From NCBI RefSeq assembly GCF_900112255.1, contig NZ_FOLE01000008.1, positions 146,382 to 210,381 on the forward strand: 64,000 nucleotides of DNA, written 5' to 3'. Source of the DNA: Flexibacter flexilis DSM 6793. GTDB lineage: Bacteria; Bacteroidota; Bacteroidia; Cytophagales; Flexibacteraceae. The position numbers and the translations under genes were made by a program. This document shows positions 1-8,862 of the stretch, in pieces. The first letter of the stretch is position 1. Each line of letters starts with the position of its first letter. The notes below the pieces were generated by a model. The model saw only the letters and a list, made by a program, of their open reading frames with translations. It made no database searches and had not been told where the DNA came from.

Positions 1-804
1 AGTTGGCGCGACTTTTTGGGTCGTCTCAAAAATCCAACCGAAGAGGTAAACATTGCGTTGGTGGGCAAATACGTGGAGTTGCACGACGCTTATAAATCAA
101 TTGCTGAAGCCTTTATACACGCAGGCGCGGCCAACGAGTGCAAAGTGAATTTGCATTGGATTAAGGCCGAAGATTTGGTTTCGTGGGAAACAACTGTTTC
201 GACACTTTCCAAAGTAGATGGAATTTTGGTTGCTCCAGGTTTTGGGGAAAGAGGTATCGAAGGCAAAATAAACGCGGTTCGCTACGCACGCGAAAACAAT
301 GTTCCGTTCTTTGGAATTTGTTTGGGAATGCAATGTGCCGTAGTGGAATTTTCGCGTAACGTACTGGGGCTGAAAGATGCCGCTTCTACGGAAATGAACC
401 CCGACACGCCAAATCCTGTGATTTCTATTATGGAAAGCCAAAAAGATGTAACGATGAAAGGCGGCACGATGCGTTTGGGCGCGTACCGTTGCGAGTTGCA
501 AAAAGGCTCTAAAGCATATCAGGCTTACGGCAAAGCCGAAATTTCGGAACGCCATCGCCACCGCTACGAATTTAACAGCGATTACCGCGACCAAATCGAG
601 GCGGCGGGTATGATTGCTTCGGGTATCAATCCTGATACGGGTTTAGTAGAAATAATCGAACTAAAAGACCATGTTTGGTTTGTGGGCGCACAATATCACC
701 CCGAACTTAAGAGTACAGTTTTGAATCCACACCCTTTATTTGTTAAGTTTGTGCGCGTTGCGCTCGAAACGTACAAAGCCAAGCATTTGGCTGAGCATAG
801 ATAA
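1..804 (+). CDS. pyrG: CTP synthase, C-terminal part (cut by window edge)
   Basis: This is the glutamine amidotransferase half of CTP synthase, the cytosolic enzyme that aminates UTP to CTP using ammonia from glutamine. The reading frame is open from base 1, so the N-terminal synthetase domain lies outside the window and only 267 residues are seen. The linker motif VGKYVELHDAYKSI is typical of the family. The class I glutaminase nucleophile is the Cys in GICLGMQ (codon 319-321), and the His-Glu pair lies in QYHPELKS near the end. A strong terminator follows, then yidC; pyrG next to yidC is a common Bacteroidota arrangement. Identity is secure. The true start cannot be seen. Confidence 0.97.
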   Translation, partial: SWRDFLGRLKNPTEEVNIALVGKYVELHDAYKSIAEAFIHAGAANECKVNLHWIKAEDLVSWETTVSTLSKVDGILVAPGFGERGIEGKINAVRYARENNVPFFGICLGMQCAVVEFSRNVLGLKDAASTEMNPDTPNPVISIMESQKDVTMKGGTMRLGAYRCELQKGSKAYQAYGKAEISERHRHRYEFNSDYRDQIEAAGMIASGINPDTGLVEIIELKDHVWFVGAQYHPELKSTVLNPHPLFVKFVRVALETYKAKHLAEHR

Positions 805-843
805 TTTGTTTATAATCAATAATTTAAACTTAATTTTTAACTC

Positions 844-870
844 AAAAAGGCCACTGGTTGGCCTTCTTTT
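844..870 (+). terminator. Intrinsic terminator after pyrG
   Basis: A 7-bp stem (AAGGCCA at 847-853 with TGGCCTT at 859-865) has a 5-base loop and is followed by CTTTT. It separates pyrG from yidC. Confidence 0.8.
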
Positions 871-896
871 AATTTAATTACATACACTAAAAAAGA

Positions 897-2696
897 ATGG
901 ATAGGAACCAACTCACTGGACTATTGCTCATTTTCTTGATGCTTTTAGTCTATTTCCAGTTTATTGCTCCCAAACCTGAGGAGTTACCAGAGGTAAAGAA
1001 TAAGATTTCGGCAGATAGTTTGGCCGCAGTTCGGGCAGCTGCTCCCGCTTTGCCTGCCAGCGACCAAGCACTTAGCGACTCGGCCTTAAAAGCCAAATAT
1101 TCAGTAGCTTATGGCGAATTTACACCAGCTTTGCGCGGTGAAGAAAAAAAAGTAGTGCTCGAAAACAAAGATATTCGTGTTACACTGAGCACTTTGGGCG
1201 GTAAAATCACTTCGGTTTTGCTTAAAAACTATAAGACTTACGACCAAAAGCCGCTTTTGCTTACCGAGAAAAACAATAGCTCTTGCAACTTACAACTTCC
1301 GACAGCCGCAGGCAATATTGATTTGTCAAAGCTGTATTTCGTAGCGCAAAACACGTCGGCTAATGCGGCGGCTTTCCGCTTGGAAGTGGCGCAAGGTCGT
1401 TTTGTAGAACAAACGTACTCGCTTGGAGCAGAAGGTTTTACATTGGATTATGACTTGAAAGTAAACGGCATCAGCCTTAACCAACCTGCGCGTTTGGTGT
1501 GGCAAGAACGCCTCAAAAACTTTGAGAAAGACCCAGAACAAAGCCGCAACGCCGCCACAATCAATTACTTAGCTGCCGACGGTTTCGACCATTTGTCAGC
1601 TACAGCCAGCGGCGAGGAGAAAGAAGATGTAACTGCCGTGAAATGGGTTGCTTTCAAACAAAAGTTCTTTAACATGGCTCTTGTGTCGGAAGGCGCACCA
1701 TTCGAGAAAGGCGAGGTTCGTACGAACATTACTTCTGCGATTTCTAACAACTACATCAAAACCGCAGAGGCGACACTTTTCATTCCTGCTGCCGACCTTA
1801 ACGCAGGCAAAGCCAATTTCAAATACTATTTTGGGCCAAACCAATACAGTATCCTGAAATCGACAGAAATCGAAGACTTTTCTAAAAACGTAGAATTAGG
1901 TCTGCCTGTTATCAACTGGATTAACCGTTTCGTCGTAATTCCAGTGTTCCATTTGCTCGAAAAGTCGATTAGCAACTACGGCATTATCATTGTTATTTTG
2001 GTATTGCTTATCAAATTGGTATTGTTCCCACTTTCTTATAAGTCTTATGTTTCGATGGCCAAAATGAAGGTTTTGAAGCCAGAACTTGACGAAATCAAAG
2101 AAAAACACGGCGACGATATGGCCGCCGCCCAACAAGACCAAATGAAACTGTACGGCCAAGTGGGCGTAAGTCCGTTTAGTGGTTGTATTCCGTTGTTGTT
2201 GCAAATGCCTGTGTTATTGGCGATGTTCAACTTCTTCCCGAACTCTATCGAATTGCGCCAACAGGCTTTCTTGTGGGCAGGTGATTTGTCCGTGTACGAT
2301 TCTATTTTGGATTTACCTTTCAAAATTCCAAGCTACGGCTCGCACGTGAGTTTGTTCACTATCTTGATGACGGCTTCTACGTTGGTGCTTACGTGGTTCA
2401 ACAACCAAACTTCTACGGTGGCAGGCCCAATGCAATACATGTCGTACATTATGCCTGTGGTGTTCATGTTCATTCTTAACTCGTTGCCTGCTGGTTTGAG
2501 TTTCTACTACTTGGTTTCCAACGTAGTAAGTATCGGTCAACAAATGCTTATCCGCAACTTTGTAGATGAAGGAGCTATCCGCCGCAAATTGGACGAAACA
2601 CGCGAGAAAAACGCCAATAAGCCGAAATCTTCGTTCCAGCAACGCATCGAACAAGCCATGCGCAATGCTGACCAAGCGAAAAAATCGCAAAAATAA
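897..2696 (+). CDS. yidC: Membrane protein insertase YidC
   Basis: Inner-membrane insertase that places proteins into the membrane, alone or with SecYEG. The 599-residue length fits the Gram-negative form. An N-terminal membrane anchor (about residues 5-23) is followed by a large periplasmic beta domain (about 60-340). The conserved C-terminal insertase core begins near YGIIIVILVLLIKLVLFPL, has the cytoplasmic helical hairpin KMKVLKPELDEIKEKHGDD, and continues with further membrane segments to about residue 560. The tail is basic, as usual. The start is the ATG at 897, just before MDRNQLTG. A 10-bp terminator hairpin follows the stop. There is no rnpA, rpmH or jag neighbour here, consistent with Bacteroidota, where yidC follows pyrG. 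Confidence 0.97.
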   Translation: MDRNQLTGLLLIFLMLLVYFQFIAPKPEELPEVKNKISADSLAAVRAAAPALPASDQALSDSALKAKYSVAYGEFTPALRGEEKKVVLENKDIRVTLSTLGGKITSVLLKNYKTYDQKPLLLTEKNNSSCNLQLPTAAGNIDLSKLYFVAQNTSANAAAFRLEVAQGRFVEQTYSLGAEGFTLDYDLKVNGISLNQPARLVWQERLKNFEKDPEQSRNAATINYLAADGFDHLSATASGEEKEDVTAVKWVAFKQKFFNMALVSEGAPFEKGEVRTNITSAISNNYIKTAEATLFIPAADLNAGKANFKYYFGPNQYSILKSTEIEDFSKNVELGLPVINWINRFVVIPVFHLLEKSISNYGIIIVILVLLIKLVLFPLSYKSYVSMAKMKVLKPELDEIKEKHGDDMAAAQQDQMKLYGQVGVSPFSGCIPLLLQMPVLLAMFNFFPNSIELRQQAFLWAGDLSVYDSILDLPFKIPSYGSHVSLFTILMTASTLVLTWFNNQTSTVAGPMQYMSYIMPVVFMFILNSLPAGLSFYYLVSNVVSIGQQMLIRNFVDEGAIRRKLDETREKNANKPKSSFQQRIEQAMRNADQAKKSQK

Positions 2697-2726
2697 TTGC
2701 CGCAAGGCTTTTAATAAAATTCAGAA

Positions 2727-2757
2727 AACGGCTCTCTGCAAAGGGAGTCGTTTTTTT
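2727..2757 (+). terminator. Intrinsic terminator after yidC
   Basis: AACGGCTCTC at 2727-2736 pairs with GGGAGTCGTT at 2743-2752 around a 6-base loop. A run of seven T follows. Confidence 0.88.
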
Positions 2758-2782
2758 GTTGAGATGGGCTTGTGTATTTTTG
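2755..2782 (+). promoter_or_regulatory. Bacteroidota-type promoter for the class IV aminotransferase
   Basis: TTG at 2756-2758 is followed 16 bases later by TATTTTTG at 2775-2782, matching the TTG / TAnnTTTG pattern of the Bacteroidota primary sigma factor. The ATG of the next gene lies about 22 bases downstream. The -33 part overlaps the T tract of the preceding terminator. Confidence 0.55.
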
Positions 2783-2804
2783 TGTTGGAAGTAAAAAGAA
2801 AATT

Positions 2805-3626
2805 ATGAAGTGTTATTATAACGGTCAAATGATTGATATTGAGCAATTTAATGTAACCTCCAAAAGCCGTGCGTTTTGTTATGGTGATGGTGTTTTTGAA
2901 ACAATCATCACTGATGCCGCAGGTTTTCCGCGCCATTGGGCGGCGCATTGGCAAAGGCTTACGGCTGGGCTTATGGCCTTGCAAATTGCTGTTGATGAGT
3001 ATTTTACATCAGATTTTTTATTGAAAAAAATACAAGAACTTGCTCAAATCAACGCCCCGAACGTGGCCGCACGCGTGCGTTTGCAGGTCTGGCGCAAAAC
3101 TGGCGGACTTTATACGCCTACCCAAAACGGAGCAGATTGGCTTTTGGAGGCGCAACCGCACGAAGCATTTGTGGGGGAAAAGCAAACGACCATTCTCGCG
3201 CAAAGCGTGCATTTGCAGGCTTCGGCGTGGTCGGCTTACAAAACTTGCAATAGTTTGCCATACATCTTGGCGGGTTTGGAACGCGTGCGCTACGCCGCCG
3301 ACGAGATTATCCTGACCGATACCGCAGGGCATTTGGCTGAATGTCAGGCGGCTAACTTGTTTTGGGTGAAAAATAACACACTTTTTACGCCTTCCTTGCA
3401 AACGGGCTGTATTGCAGGCATTACGCGCAGTTGGCTGTTGCGCAATGCGGCGCGATTGGGTTGGCAAGTGCAAGAGATTTGCGCCAAACCTGATGTTTTA
3501 CAAGAAACCGAAATTGTTTTTGGGGGAAATGTAGCAGGTGTGTTTCCGATTCGCCGCCTCCACGACTGGCATTTTCGGGGAAATACACCTGCTGTAATTG
3601 AGCTACTTACGCAGTTTTATGAATGA
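2805..3626 (+). CDS. Class IV PLP aminotransferase, aminodeoxychorismate lyase-like
   Basis: A PLP enzyme of fold type IV, the family of 4-amino-4-deoxychorismate lyase (PabC, folate synthesis), branched-chain aminotransferase and D-amino acid aminotransferase. The 273-residue length fits PabC-like members better than IlvE (about 300-360). The expected PLP lysine is in the segment SAYKTCNSLPYILAG. The later block LAECQAANLFWV...TPSLQTGCIAGITR is the family signature. I chose the ATG at 2805 (MKCYYNGQMID), which is the usual family N-terminus; an upstream in-frame TTG gives an unlikely extension. The gene overlaps the convergent methyltransferase by 10 bases at the 3' end. Exact substrate is inferred, not seen. 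Confidence 0.8.
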   Translation: MKCYYNGQMIDIEQFNVTSKSRAFCYGDGVFETIITDAAGFPRHWAAHWQRLTAGLMALQIAVDEYFTSDFLLKKIQELAQINAPNVAARVRLQVWRKTGGLYTPTQNGADWLLEAQPHEAFVGEKQTTILAQSVHLQASAWSAYKTCNSLPYILAGLERVRYAADEIILTDTAGHLAECQAANLFWVKNNTLFTPSLQTGCIAGITRSWLLRNAARLGWQVQEICAKPDVLQETEIVFGGNVAGVFPIRRLHDWHFRGNTPAVIELLTQFYE

Positions 3627-4504
3627 AAACGGTAATACGTGCCCAGCGGCAAGCGTTTTTTGTGTTTATCTTCCAAATACAACTCGCCAGCTTCGGGATT
3701 TTTCACTTGCCCAAACGAGCAATTAATTAGGTTTTCGACGATAAGCGTAGAAAATCCCAACGAATACAGATTCAGGATAAAGAAGTGATTTTGTTTGTCC
3801 AAAAGCTGCGAGCAGAGTTTAAGTAATTCGTTAATGTGTTCTTCCAAAACCCATTTTTCACCATCGGGGCCACGTCCGTAGGCGGGCGGGTCAAGGATAA
3901 TTCCCTGATACACAGAGCCACGTTTTACTTCGCGCTTCACAAACTTGAGGGCATCTTCCACCACCCAGCGAATGTTATCCAATTTGCTGGCCTCCATGTT
4001 TTCACGCGCCCAGCTTACCACTTGCTTCACCGAATCCACGTGCGCCACGTCTGCCCCAGCCGCTTTGGCGGCCAACGATGCGCCACCCGTATAAGCAAAC
4101 AAGTTAAGCACGCGAGGCGTTTGTACAGGCATTTTTTGGGTGTGCGTAAAAATATACTCCCAATTGGCGGCCTGTTCGGGGAAAATTCCCACGTGTTTGA
4201 ACGAAGAAAGCGCGATTTTGAAGCTAAGGCGCATTTGTGGGCTGCGATAGTCCATAAACCAACGTTCTGGCGTGCCTTTGCGCACAATCCATTCGCCTTT
4301 TTCTTGGCTGCCTTTTTCGCGGCGGAAGGTTGCACCCGCCAAATTTTCCCAATCCGTTTCGGAGAGAGATTTGTCCCAAGCGGCTTGCGGTTCGGGACGT
4401 GCCAAAATATGGTCGCCGAAGCGTTCTAATTTCTCAAAATTGCCCGAGTCGATGAGTTGGTACGTGCTCCAGTGTTCGGGGGTCAGTAATGCAATTGATT
4501 TCAA
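3617..4504 (-). CDS. Class I SAM-dependent methyltransferase, RlmI/RlmK-like
   Basis: A 295-residue Rossmann-fold methyltransferase resembling the C-terminal catalytic part of 23S rRNA cytosine methyltransferases. The SAM-binding motif I is NLFAYTGGASLAA, followed by the acidic strand AHVDSVKQVVSWARENM. The catalytic/substrate motif is ILDPPAYGRGP. An N-terminal PUA domain such as RlmI carries is not obvious, so this is the short Bacteroidota form. It is convergent with the class IV aminotransferase, overlapping 10 bases, and lies about 26 bases downstream of the glycosyltransferase gene on the same strand, which suggests co-transcription. The rRNA target is a family-based guess. Confidence 0.85.
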   Translation of the reverse strand: MKSIALLTPEHWSTYQLIDSGNFEKLERFGDHILARPEPQAAWDKSLSETDWENLAGATFRREKGSQEKGEWIVRKGTPERWFMDYRSPQMRLSFKIALSSFKHVGIFPEQAANWEYIFTHTQKMPVQTPRVLNLFAYTGGASLAAKAAGADVAHVDSVKQVVSWARENMEASKLDNIRWVVEDALKFVKREVKRGSVYQGIILDPPAYGRGPDGEKWVLEEHINELLKLCSQLLDKQNHFFILNLYSLGFSTLIVENLINCSFGQVKNPEAGELYLEDKHKKRLPLGTYYRFHS

Positions 4505-4530
4505 GGTATTTATCTATCTAAAATTTGATA

Positions 4531-5517
4531 TTAGGCTTGTGCTTGTTGGGCGGCGTGACGGCGCAACAAATAGCTTTTGAGTGTCCAGTACAGCACGGCC
4601 AACGAAAGCAAAATAGCGGCGGCAATGCCTGTTTGTGTCGCGCCGCTCAAATCCGTTGTTTGGAATACTATAACGTTGATAATGAGCTGAATAATTCCGT
4701 AAATAATCGAAACGTTTACGTGAGGTATTTTGGTTTCGTTGGCCAAAACTTGGTACAAATGCGTGCGGTGCGGCTGGAAAATGTTTTCGCGGCGCATGAG
4801 GCGTTGCACAATCGTAAGCACGCTATCCACACCATAAACACCCAGCAGCAAAATATAATAAATGTTTTTGGCTTGGAAAATAAGGCCAGCCAACAAATAA
4901 ATCACGATAAAGGCCACCGAAACACTGCCCACGTCTCCCGCAAAACATTTGGCTTTGGGGCGGCAATTAAAAAAGTTGAACACGGCAACGCCCACCGCAA
5001 CCCATACAGGCAATTGCGTATCTGTGAAGGTGATTGTGTCCAATGTATTGAGATAAGCCAACGAGAGCAATGTTATTAGACTGTAAATCCCCGTAATGCC
5101 ATTGATGCCGTCCATGAAGTTGTAAGCGTTCAGGATTCCGACGGCCAACACAAAAAAGCAAGCCAAAATCCACCAACTTTGCATATAAGCATCTAATTGA
5201 TAAGCCATTAGGAGCATGGCTGTAAGTTGTAAGGCACTGCGTACGCCACTCGATACGCTGCTAATGTCGTCGTAAAAGCTGATAACCGTTACGATGGTCA
5301 GGCCAACAAAAAAATAGGGGAGGGGAAAGCCAAAATAAAAAAAGTAGGCGATGGCCGCCATATAAAAAACCACACCGCCGCCGCGAATCGTAATGCGTGT
5401 GTGCGAACTGCGTTGGTTGGGTTTATCGATGATGTTGAAGCGGTCGGCCAACCGAAAATACAGCAATTCGATAATAAATAAGCTGATAGCCAACGGGATA
5501 AGTAAAGTGTAATTCAC
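4531..5517 (-). CDS. Undecaprenyl-phosphate sugar-1-phosphate transferase (WecA/TagO/MraY-like)
   Basis: A polytopic inner-membrane enzyme of 328 residues that transfers a sugar-1-phosphate (probably GlcNAc-1-P) from UDP-sugar to undecaprenyl phosphate, the first step of O-antigen or capsule synthesis. Around ten hydrophobic segments are visible. Family motifs: DKPNQRSSHTRITIRGGG near residue 30, FYDDISS, the catalytic NAYNFMDGINGITG, AGDVGSVS, and the late PHRTHLYQVL block that corresponds to the His-rich cytoplasmic loop of WecA-type enzymes. MraY proper is excluded by size, motifs and lack of mur neighbours. It is probably the first gene of a two-gene leftward unit with the methyltransferase. 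Which glycan it serves cannot be told from here. Confidence 0.88.
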   Translation of the reverse strand: MNYTLLIPLAISLFIIELLYFRLADRFNIIDKPNQRSSHTRITIRGGGVVFYMAAIAYFFYFGFPLPYFFVGLTIVTVISFYDDISSVSSGVRSALQLTAMLLMAYQLDAYMQSWWILACFFVLAVGILNAYNFMDGINGITGIYSLITLLSLAYLNTLDTITFTDTQLPVWVAVGVAVFNFFNCRPKAKCFAGDVGSVSVAFIVIYLLAGLIFQAKNIYYILLLGVYGVDSVLTIVQRLMRRENIFQPHRTHLYQVLANETKIPHVNVSIIYGIIQLIINVIVFQTTDLSGATQTGIAAAILLSLAVLYWTLKSYLLRRHAAQQAQA

Positions 5518-5724
5518 GGTAATGAATGATTTGTGTGTAAAAAATGCCCGTACAAATCCAAAAAATACGCGGCAAATCGGGGCAAAGGTATAGAATTTGA
5601 AGAGAATTTGTAAACAGAATTTTTGTTATATAAATTTTTAAAATTATGTAAAATAAAATCAAAAAGAAAATAATGAATAAATTGCGACGTTTGGAAGGGG
5701 ACACTTTATAACATATCATCAAAA

Positions 5725-6477
5725 ATGAAAAAAATTGTACTCATTTTCGGAGTATTGGCGGCTTTGAGCACCCAAGTTGCTACGGCGCAATATGTAAATT
5801 TGCCGCCTGCCGCCACGCCTGTGTTGCGTAGCAAAATACAATTAGGTTTGTCGGCTGGGGCTGGCGTATCGCGTACACGTATTGCCGACTCGCCGTACAG
5901 CATGAAATGGCGCACTTCTGCGCAAATCGGGCTTACCTCGCGCTATTATTTCAAAGACGAAAAAACCTATTTGCAAGCTGATTTTCTGTTGAATAGAAGA
6001 GGCTATAACATTGATTACAACACCAAGCAATTAGGAAGCATGGGCAGCGACACCATTAGCACCAATATCAAAGGCTTTCAGAATATTTATTATTTGGATT
6101 TGCCGATTATGGTGGGCACTTTTCTGGACAAAAAGAAAAAATGGAGTGCCTATGCTGGCCTAACTTTCTCGCTTAGAGCTTTTTCGGTATTTGATTATAG
6201 CGGAAAAACCGTTTATACAACACCCGATACAATCTATGTAACGCACATCAAACAGCGCGATTACTCCAATAACGCCATTGATTTGGTGGATTTGGGGTTT
6301 TGTGCGGGTCTGCGCTATCATCTGCGCCCCAAGCTCAATATTTTTGCGCGTTATTCGCGGGATTTGGCGGGTGTGAGCCTCGGAGAAGCTGGCGGCCTGA
6401 CCAACCGCAATGCGAATGTTTGGGCGGTGGCTGGTGTGGAACTTTATTTACAAGAATTTAAAAATATATTCTGGTAA
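5725..6477 (+). CDS. Outer-membrane beta-barrel protein (PorT/OmpA-barrel-like)
   Basis: A 250-residue exported protein. The signal peptide (MKKIVLIFGVLAALSTQVATAQ) ends in the A-Q cleavage pattern typical of Bacteroidota. The mature part alternates polar and aromatic residues as in small 8-10-stranded barrels (for example GLTSRYYFKDEKTYLQADF and YYLDLPIMVGTFL) and ends with an aromatic residue (NIFW), as expected for BamA recognition. It resembles the outer-membrane beta-barrel 2 family that includes PorT-like proteins. A small hairpin (6480-6500) lies between it and the next outer-membrane gene. Function beyond barrel formation is unknown. Confidence 0.75.
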   Translation: MKKIVLIFGVLAALSTQVATAQYVNLPPAATPVLRSKIQLGLSAGAGVSRTRIADSPYSMKWRTSAQIGLTSRYYFKDEKTYLQADFLLNRRGYNIDYNTKQLGSMGSDTISTNIKGFQNIYYLDLPIMVGTFLDKKKKWSAYAGLTFSLRAFSVFDYSGKTVYTTPDTIYVTHIKQRDYSNNAIDLVDLGFCAGLRYHLRPKLNIFARYSRDLAGVSLGEAGGLTNRNANVWAVAGVELYLQEFKNIFW

Positions 6478-6479
6478 AA

Positions 6480-6504
6480 GAAGGCATGATTATTGCCTTC
6501 GCTT
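6480..6504 (+). terminator. Short hairpin after the barrel gene
   Basis: GAAGGCA at 6480-6486 pairs with TGCCTTC at 6494-6500. The T tract after it is weak (GCTTTG), so termination may be partial. Confidence 0.45.
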
Positions 6505-6519
6505 TGTAAATTTGCCCTC

Positions 6520-8400
6520 GTGAAAAAGAAATTATTAATACTTAGCTTTAGTCTTTGGGCTTGCCAACAGGGTTTTGCCCAAATCGTAGATGATACTACA
6601 CATCAAAAATACGGACCTCAAACGGTGCGCTATTTTCTCGAAAAAGAAATTTATGAAAATAAACGAGTGTTGCACACGCTGGACACTACGTTGCGCGACG
6701 TTCATAACACTGATGATTTTTTGTATTCCGACCAAAATTCATTTCGCCCAAACAAAAATTTAGGCAATTGGGGTTCGGCTATTCAATCGCAATATTTTGC
6801 CTTGCCCAAACAAATTGGTACCAACTACGGCGTAGATGTTTTTACGCCTTACGCACTTGATGCGGGGGCGGCGCGTTATTTCAATACGTTTTCGCCTTAC
6901 ACGTATGCGCATTATTATCAAGGTGGATTTGGTCGCCAAATGCTGAAAGCGGGTTTTAATCGCAATTTTACGACCCGTTTTAACTTTGGTTTTGATTATC
7001 GCCGCATCACGTCCCAAAAACAAATCGGCGTAACCAAAAACCGCGACCCAGAAGCCAGCCAACACGCAGGCCTTGTGTATGCGAGCTATGTTTCCAAAAA
7101 TGGCAAATACGTTTTCTTGGGCAATTATTCGCACCTGAACCAATACACTTACGAAACGGGCGGCGTGAAACCAGCCCAAGAAGATTTTGTAGATGGGCAG
7201 TTGGACAAAGACAAATTGTTTGATTATAAAATCGAGCAAATCAATCTGTCGGCTACGGCGCACAACCGCGATTTGCGCAACAAATGGCATATTTATCAGC
7301 AATATACGCTTGATAATCAAGATGCTGTGCAGTTGTTTTATTTGTTTGAAAGAAGCCGCCAAACCAACCGTTACACAGACCCGTCCGTAGATAGTTCACA
7401 GATTTATGGGGCTGGGATTTATGATTCAAGTGCTACTTTTCAGCAACAAATCTATACGCTTTGGGAGCAAAGGGGCGGCATAAAAGGCAAGTTGGGCGGC
7501 GCGGCGCATTATGCTGTGTATTTCCGTCGCAAAGATTTTACGCTGAATAGCCTTTTCCCGATAGCGCAAACGCTTAAAAATGAGAACTTTGTAGGTGGAC
7601 AATTGCGTTATCATTTGCCTGCTGATAGCACCTATTTTGTGAGTGTGGATGCCGAAATGCAGCCTTCGCGCGATTATTGGGCTAAAGTGTTGTTGCATAC
7701 GGATTTGGTAGAGGCTGGCGCGGAGCAAATGCGTTATGCGCCGACGATGGTACAGCGTTATTACAATGGCAATCATTTTGTTTGGGAAAATCCCAATTTT
7801 GAATACACAGACGCTACGCACCTTTGGGGAAATGCCAATTTGAAATTAGGTAAAAAAATGGTTATCAAGCCAATGGCCGAGTTTACGACCCTGAAAAACT
7901 ATATTTATTACGGTACAGATGCCAAAGCCCATCAAGTAGGAAAAGATACGACTATTAAGGTGTTGGCGGCGGGAACGGAACTTAATTTGACGCTTGGTAA
8001 ATGGCACTTGAACCATTTGTTCCGCTATACCAAAACGTCGGGTGCGGACGTAATCCGTATGCCTGACAAGTACGCACAACTTCGTTACTACTACGAAAGT
8101 CCAATGTTTAAAAGTGCGTTGCTTGTGCAAGTCGGCTTGGATATGCGTTGGCGTTCGTCGTATTATGCCGATGCGTATATGCCTGCTACACAGCAGTTTC
8201 GGTTGCAAAATGACTTCTTAGTTTCGCCGTATATGGTGACGGATTTGTTTGTGAATATGCGCATCAAACGCGTTCAGATATTTTTTAAACTCAATAACAT
8301 TACGCAAGGAATTGGCGGAAAAGGCTATTTTGCTGCACCTTATTACCCTGGCACGCGCCGTATGTTGGACTTTGGTCTGATTTGGCAATTCTTTGATTAA
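6520..8400 (+). CDS. Putative porin (Porin_10-like outer-membrane protein)
   Basis: A 626-residue outer-membrane protein of the Bacteroidota putative-porin type. I chose the GTG at 6520 because it opens directly into a signal peptide (KKKLLILSFSLWACQQGFAQ). An upstream start at 6493 would place nine unlikely residues ahead of it. The LWAC in the signal region is a poor lipobox, so ordinary signal peptidase cleavage after FAQ is more likely. The body has many alternating-aromatic beta strands and the C-terminus ends in WQFFD. A TAAATTTG -7-like box at 6507-6514 would start the transcript at about the GTG itself. Neighbours: a small barrel protein upstream, an EamA protein 18 bases downstream. 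Confidence 0.8.
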   Translation: MKKKLLILSFSLWACQQGFAQIVDDTTHQKYGPQTVRYFLEKEIYENKRVLHTLDTTLRDVHNTDDFLYSDQNSFRPNKNLGNWGSAIQSQYFALPKQIGTNYGVDVFTPYALDAGAARYFNTFSPYTYAHYYQGGFGRQMLKAGFNRNFTTRFNFGFDYRRITSQKQIGVTKNRDPEASQHAGLVYASYVSKNGKYVFLGNYSHLNQYTYETGGVKPAQEDFVDGQLDKDKLFDYKIEQINLSATAHNRDLRNKWHIYQQYTLDNQDAVQLFYLFERSRQTNRYTDPSVDSSQIYGAGIYDSSATFQQQIYTLWEQRGGIKGKLGGAAHYAVYFRRKDFTLNSLFPIAQTLKNENFVGGQLRYHLPADSTYFVSVDAEMQPSRDYWAKVLLHTDLVEAGAEQMRYAPTMVQRYYNGNHFVWENPNFEYTDATHLWGNANLKLGKKMVIKPMAEFTTLKNYIYYGTDAKAHQVGKDTTIKVLAAGTELNLTLGKWHLNHLFRYTKTSGADVIRMPDKYAQLRYYYESPMFKSALLVQVGLDMRWRSSYYADAYMPATQQFRLQNDFLVSPYMVTDLFVNMRIKRVQIFFKLNNITQGIGGKGYFAAPYYPGTRRMLDFGLIWQFFD

Positions 8401-8418
8401 TAGCTTTTTATCTCAAAA

Positions 8419-8850
8419 ATGAATTTTTATAATTTGTCTTTACTACTGATTGTAGCCGTTTTGATGGGCGGCTACAATTTTTTTATTAAGGCCTCCGCAG
8501 GCAGCATTCACGAGGTAGTGGGTGCCGTGATTCTGCAAACCGTAGCGGCGTGTTTGGGGGCGGCGGTGTTGGCTTACCTTAAATTCCAGAAAATAAGCGA
8601 CATACACGCAACAGGGCAGGGCATAGGCTTCGCCGTGGCGGCGGGTGTATGCGTGGGCTTGGCCGAAATCGTGTCGTTTTATGCTTTTGGGAAAGAAATA
8701 CCCGTGTCGGTGGGCTTGCCGATTGTGTTGGGCGGTACGATTTTGGCGGGCGTAGCTTTAGGAATGTTATTTTTGGGTGAAACCTTTACGCTCAAACAAT
8801 GGTTGGGAATTGTGTGTATTATTGCGGGAATAATGCTTATTAAAAGCTGA
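8419..8850 (+). CDS. Half-size EamA/DMT-family transporter
   Basis: A 143-residue inner-membrane protein with four to five hydrophobic helices, half the size of ordinary DMT permeases, which have two EamA repeats. The pattern SVGLPIVLGGTILAGVALGMLFLGETFTLKQWLGI is typical of the second half of an EamA repeat (hydrophobic strand, glycine-rich helix, FLGE.T turn). Half-size members usually act as dimers. It starts 18 bases after the porin stop and ends 12 bases before nuoB, so the three genes may form one transcript. The substrate is unknown. Confidence 0.75.
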   Translation: MNFYNLSLLLIVAVLMGGYNFFIKASAGSIHEVVGAVILQTVAACLGAAVLAYLKFQKISDIHATGQGIGFAVAAGVCVGLAEIVSFYAFGKEIPVSVGLPIVLGGTILAGVALGMLFLGETFTLKQWLGIVCIIAGIMLIKS

Positions 8851-8862
8851 TTTTTGGACAAA

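Noticed and set aside
6760..7362. 200-residue frame opposite the porin gene
   Set aside because: It is an antisense shadow of a well-supported outer-membrane gene; its composition follows from the porin codons.
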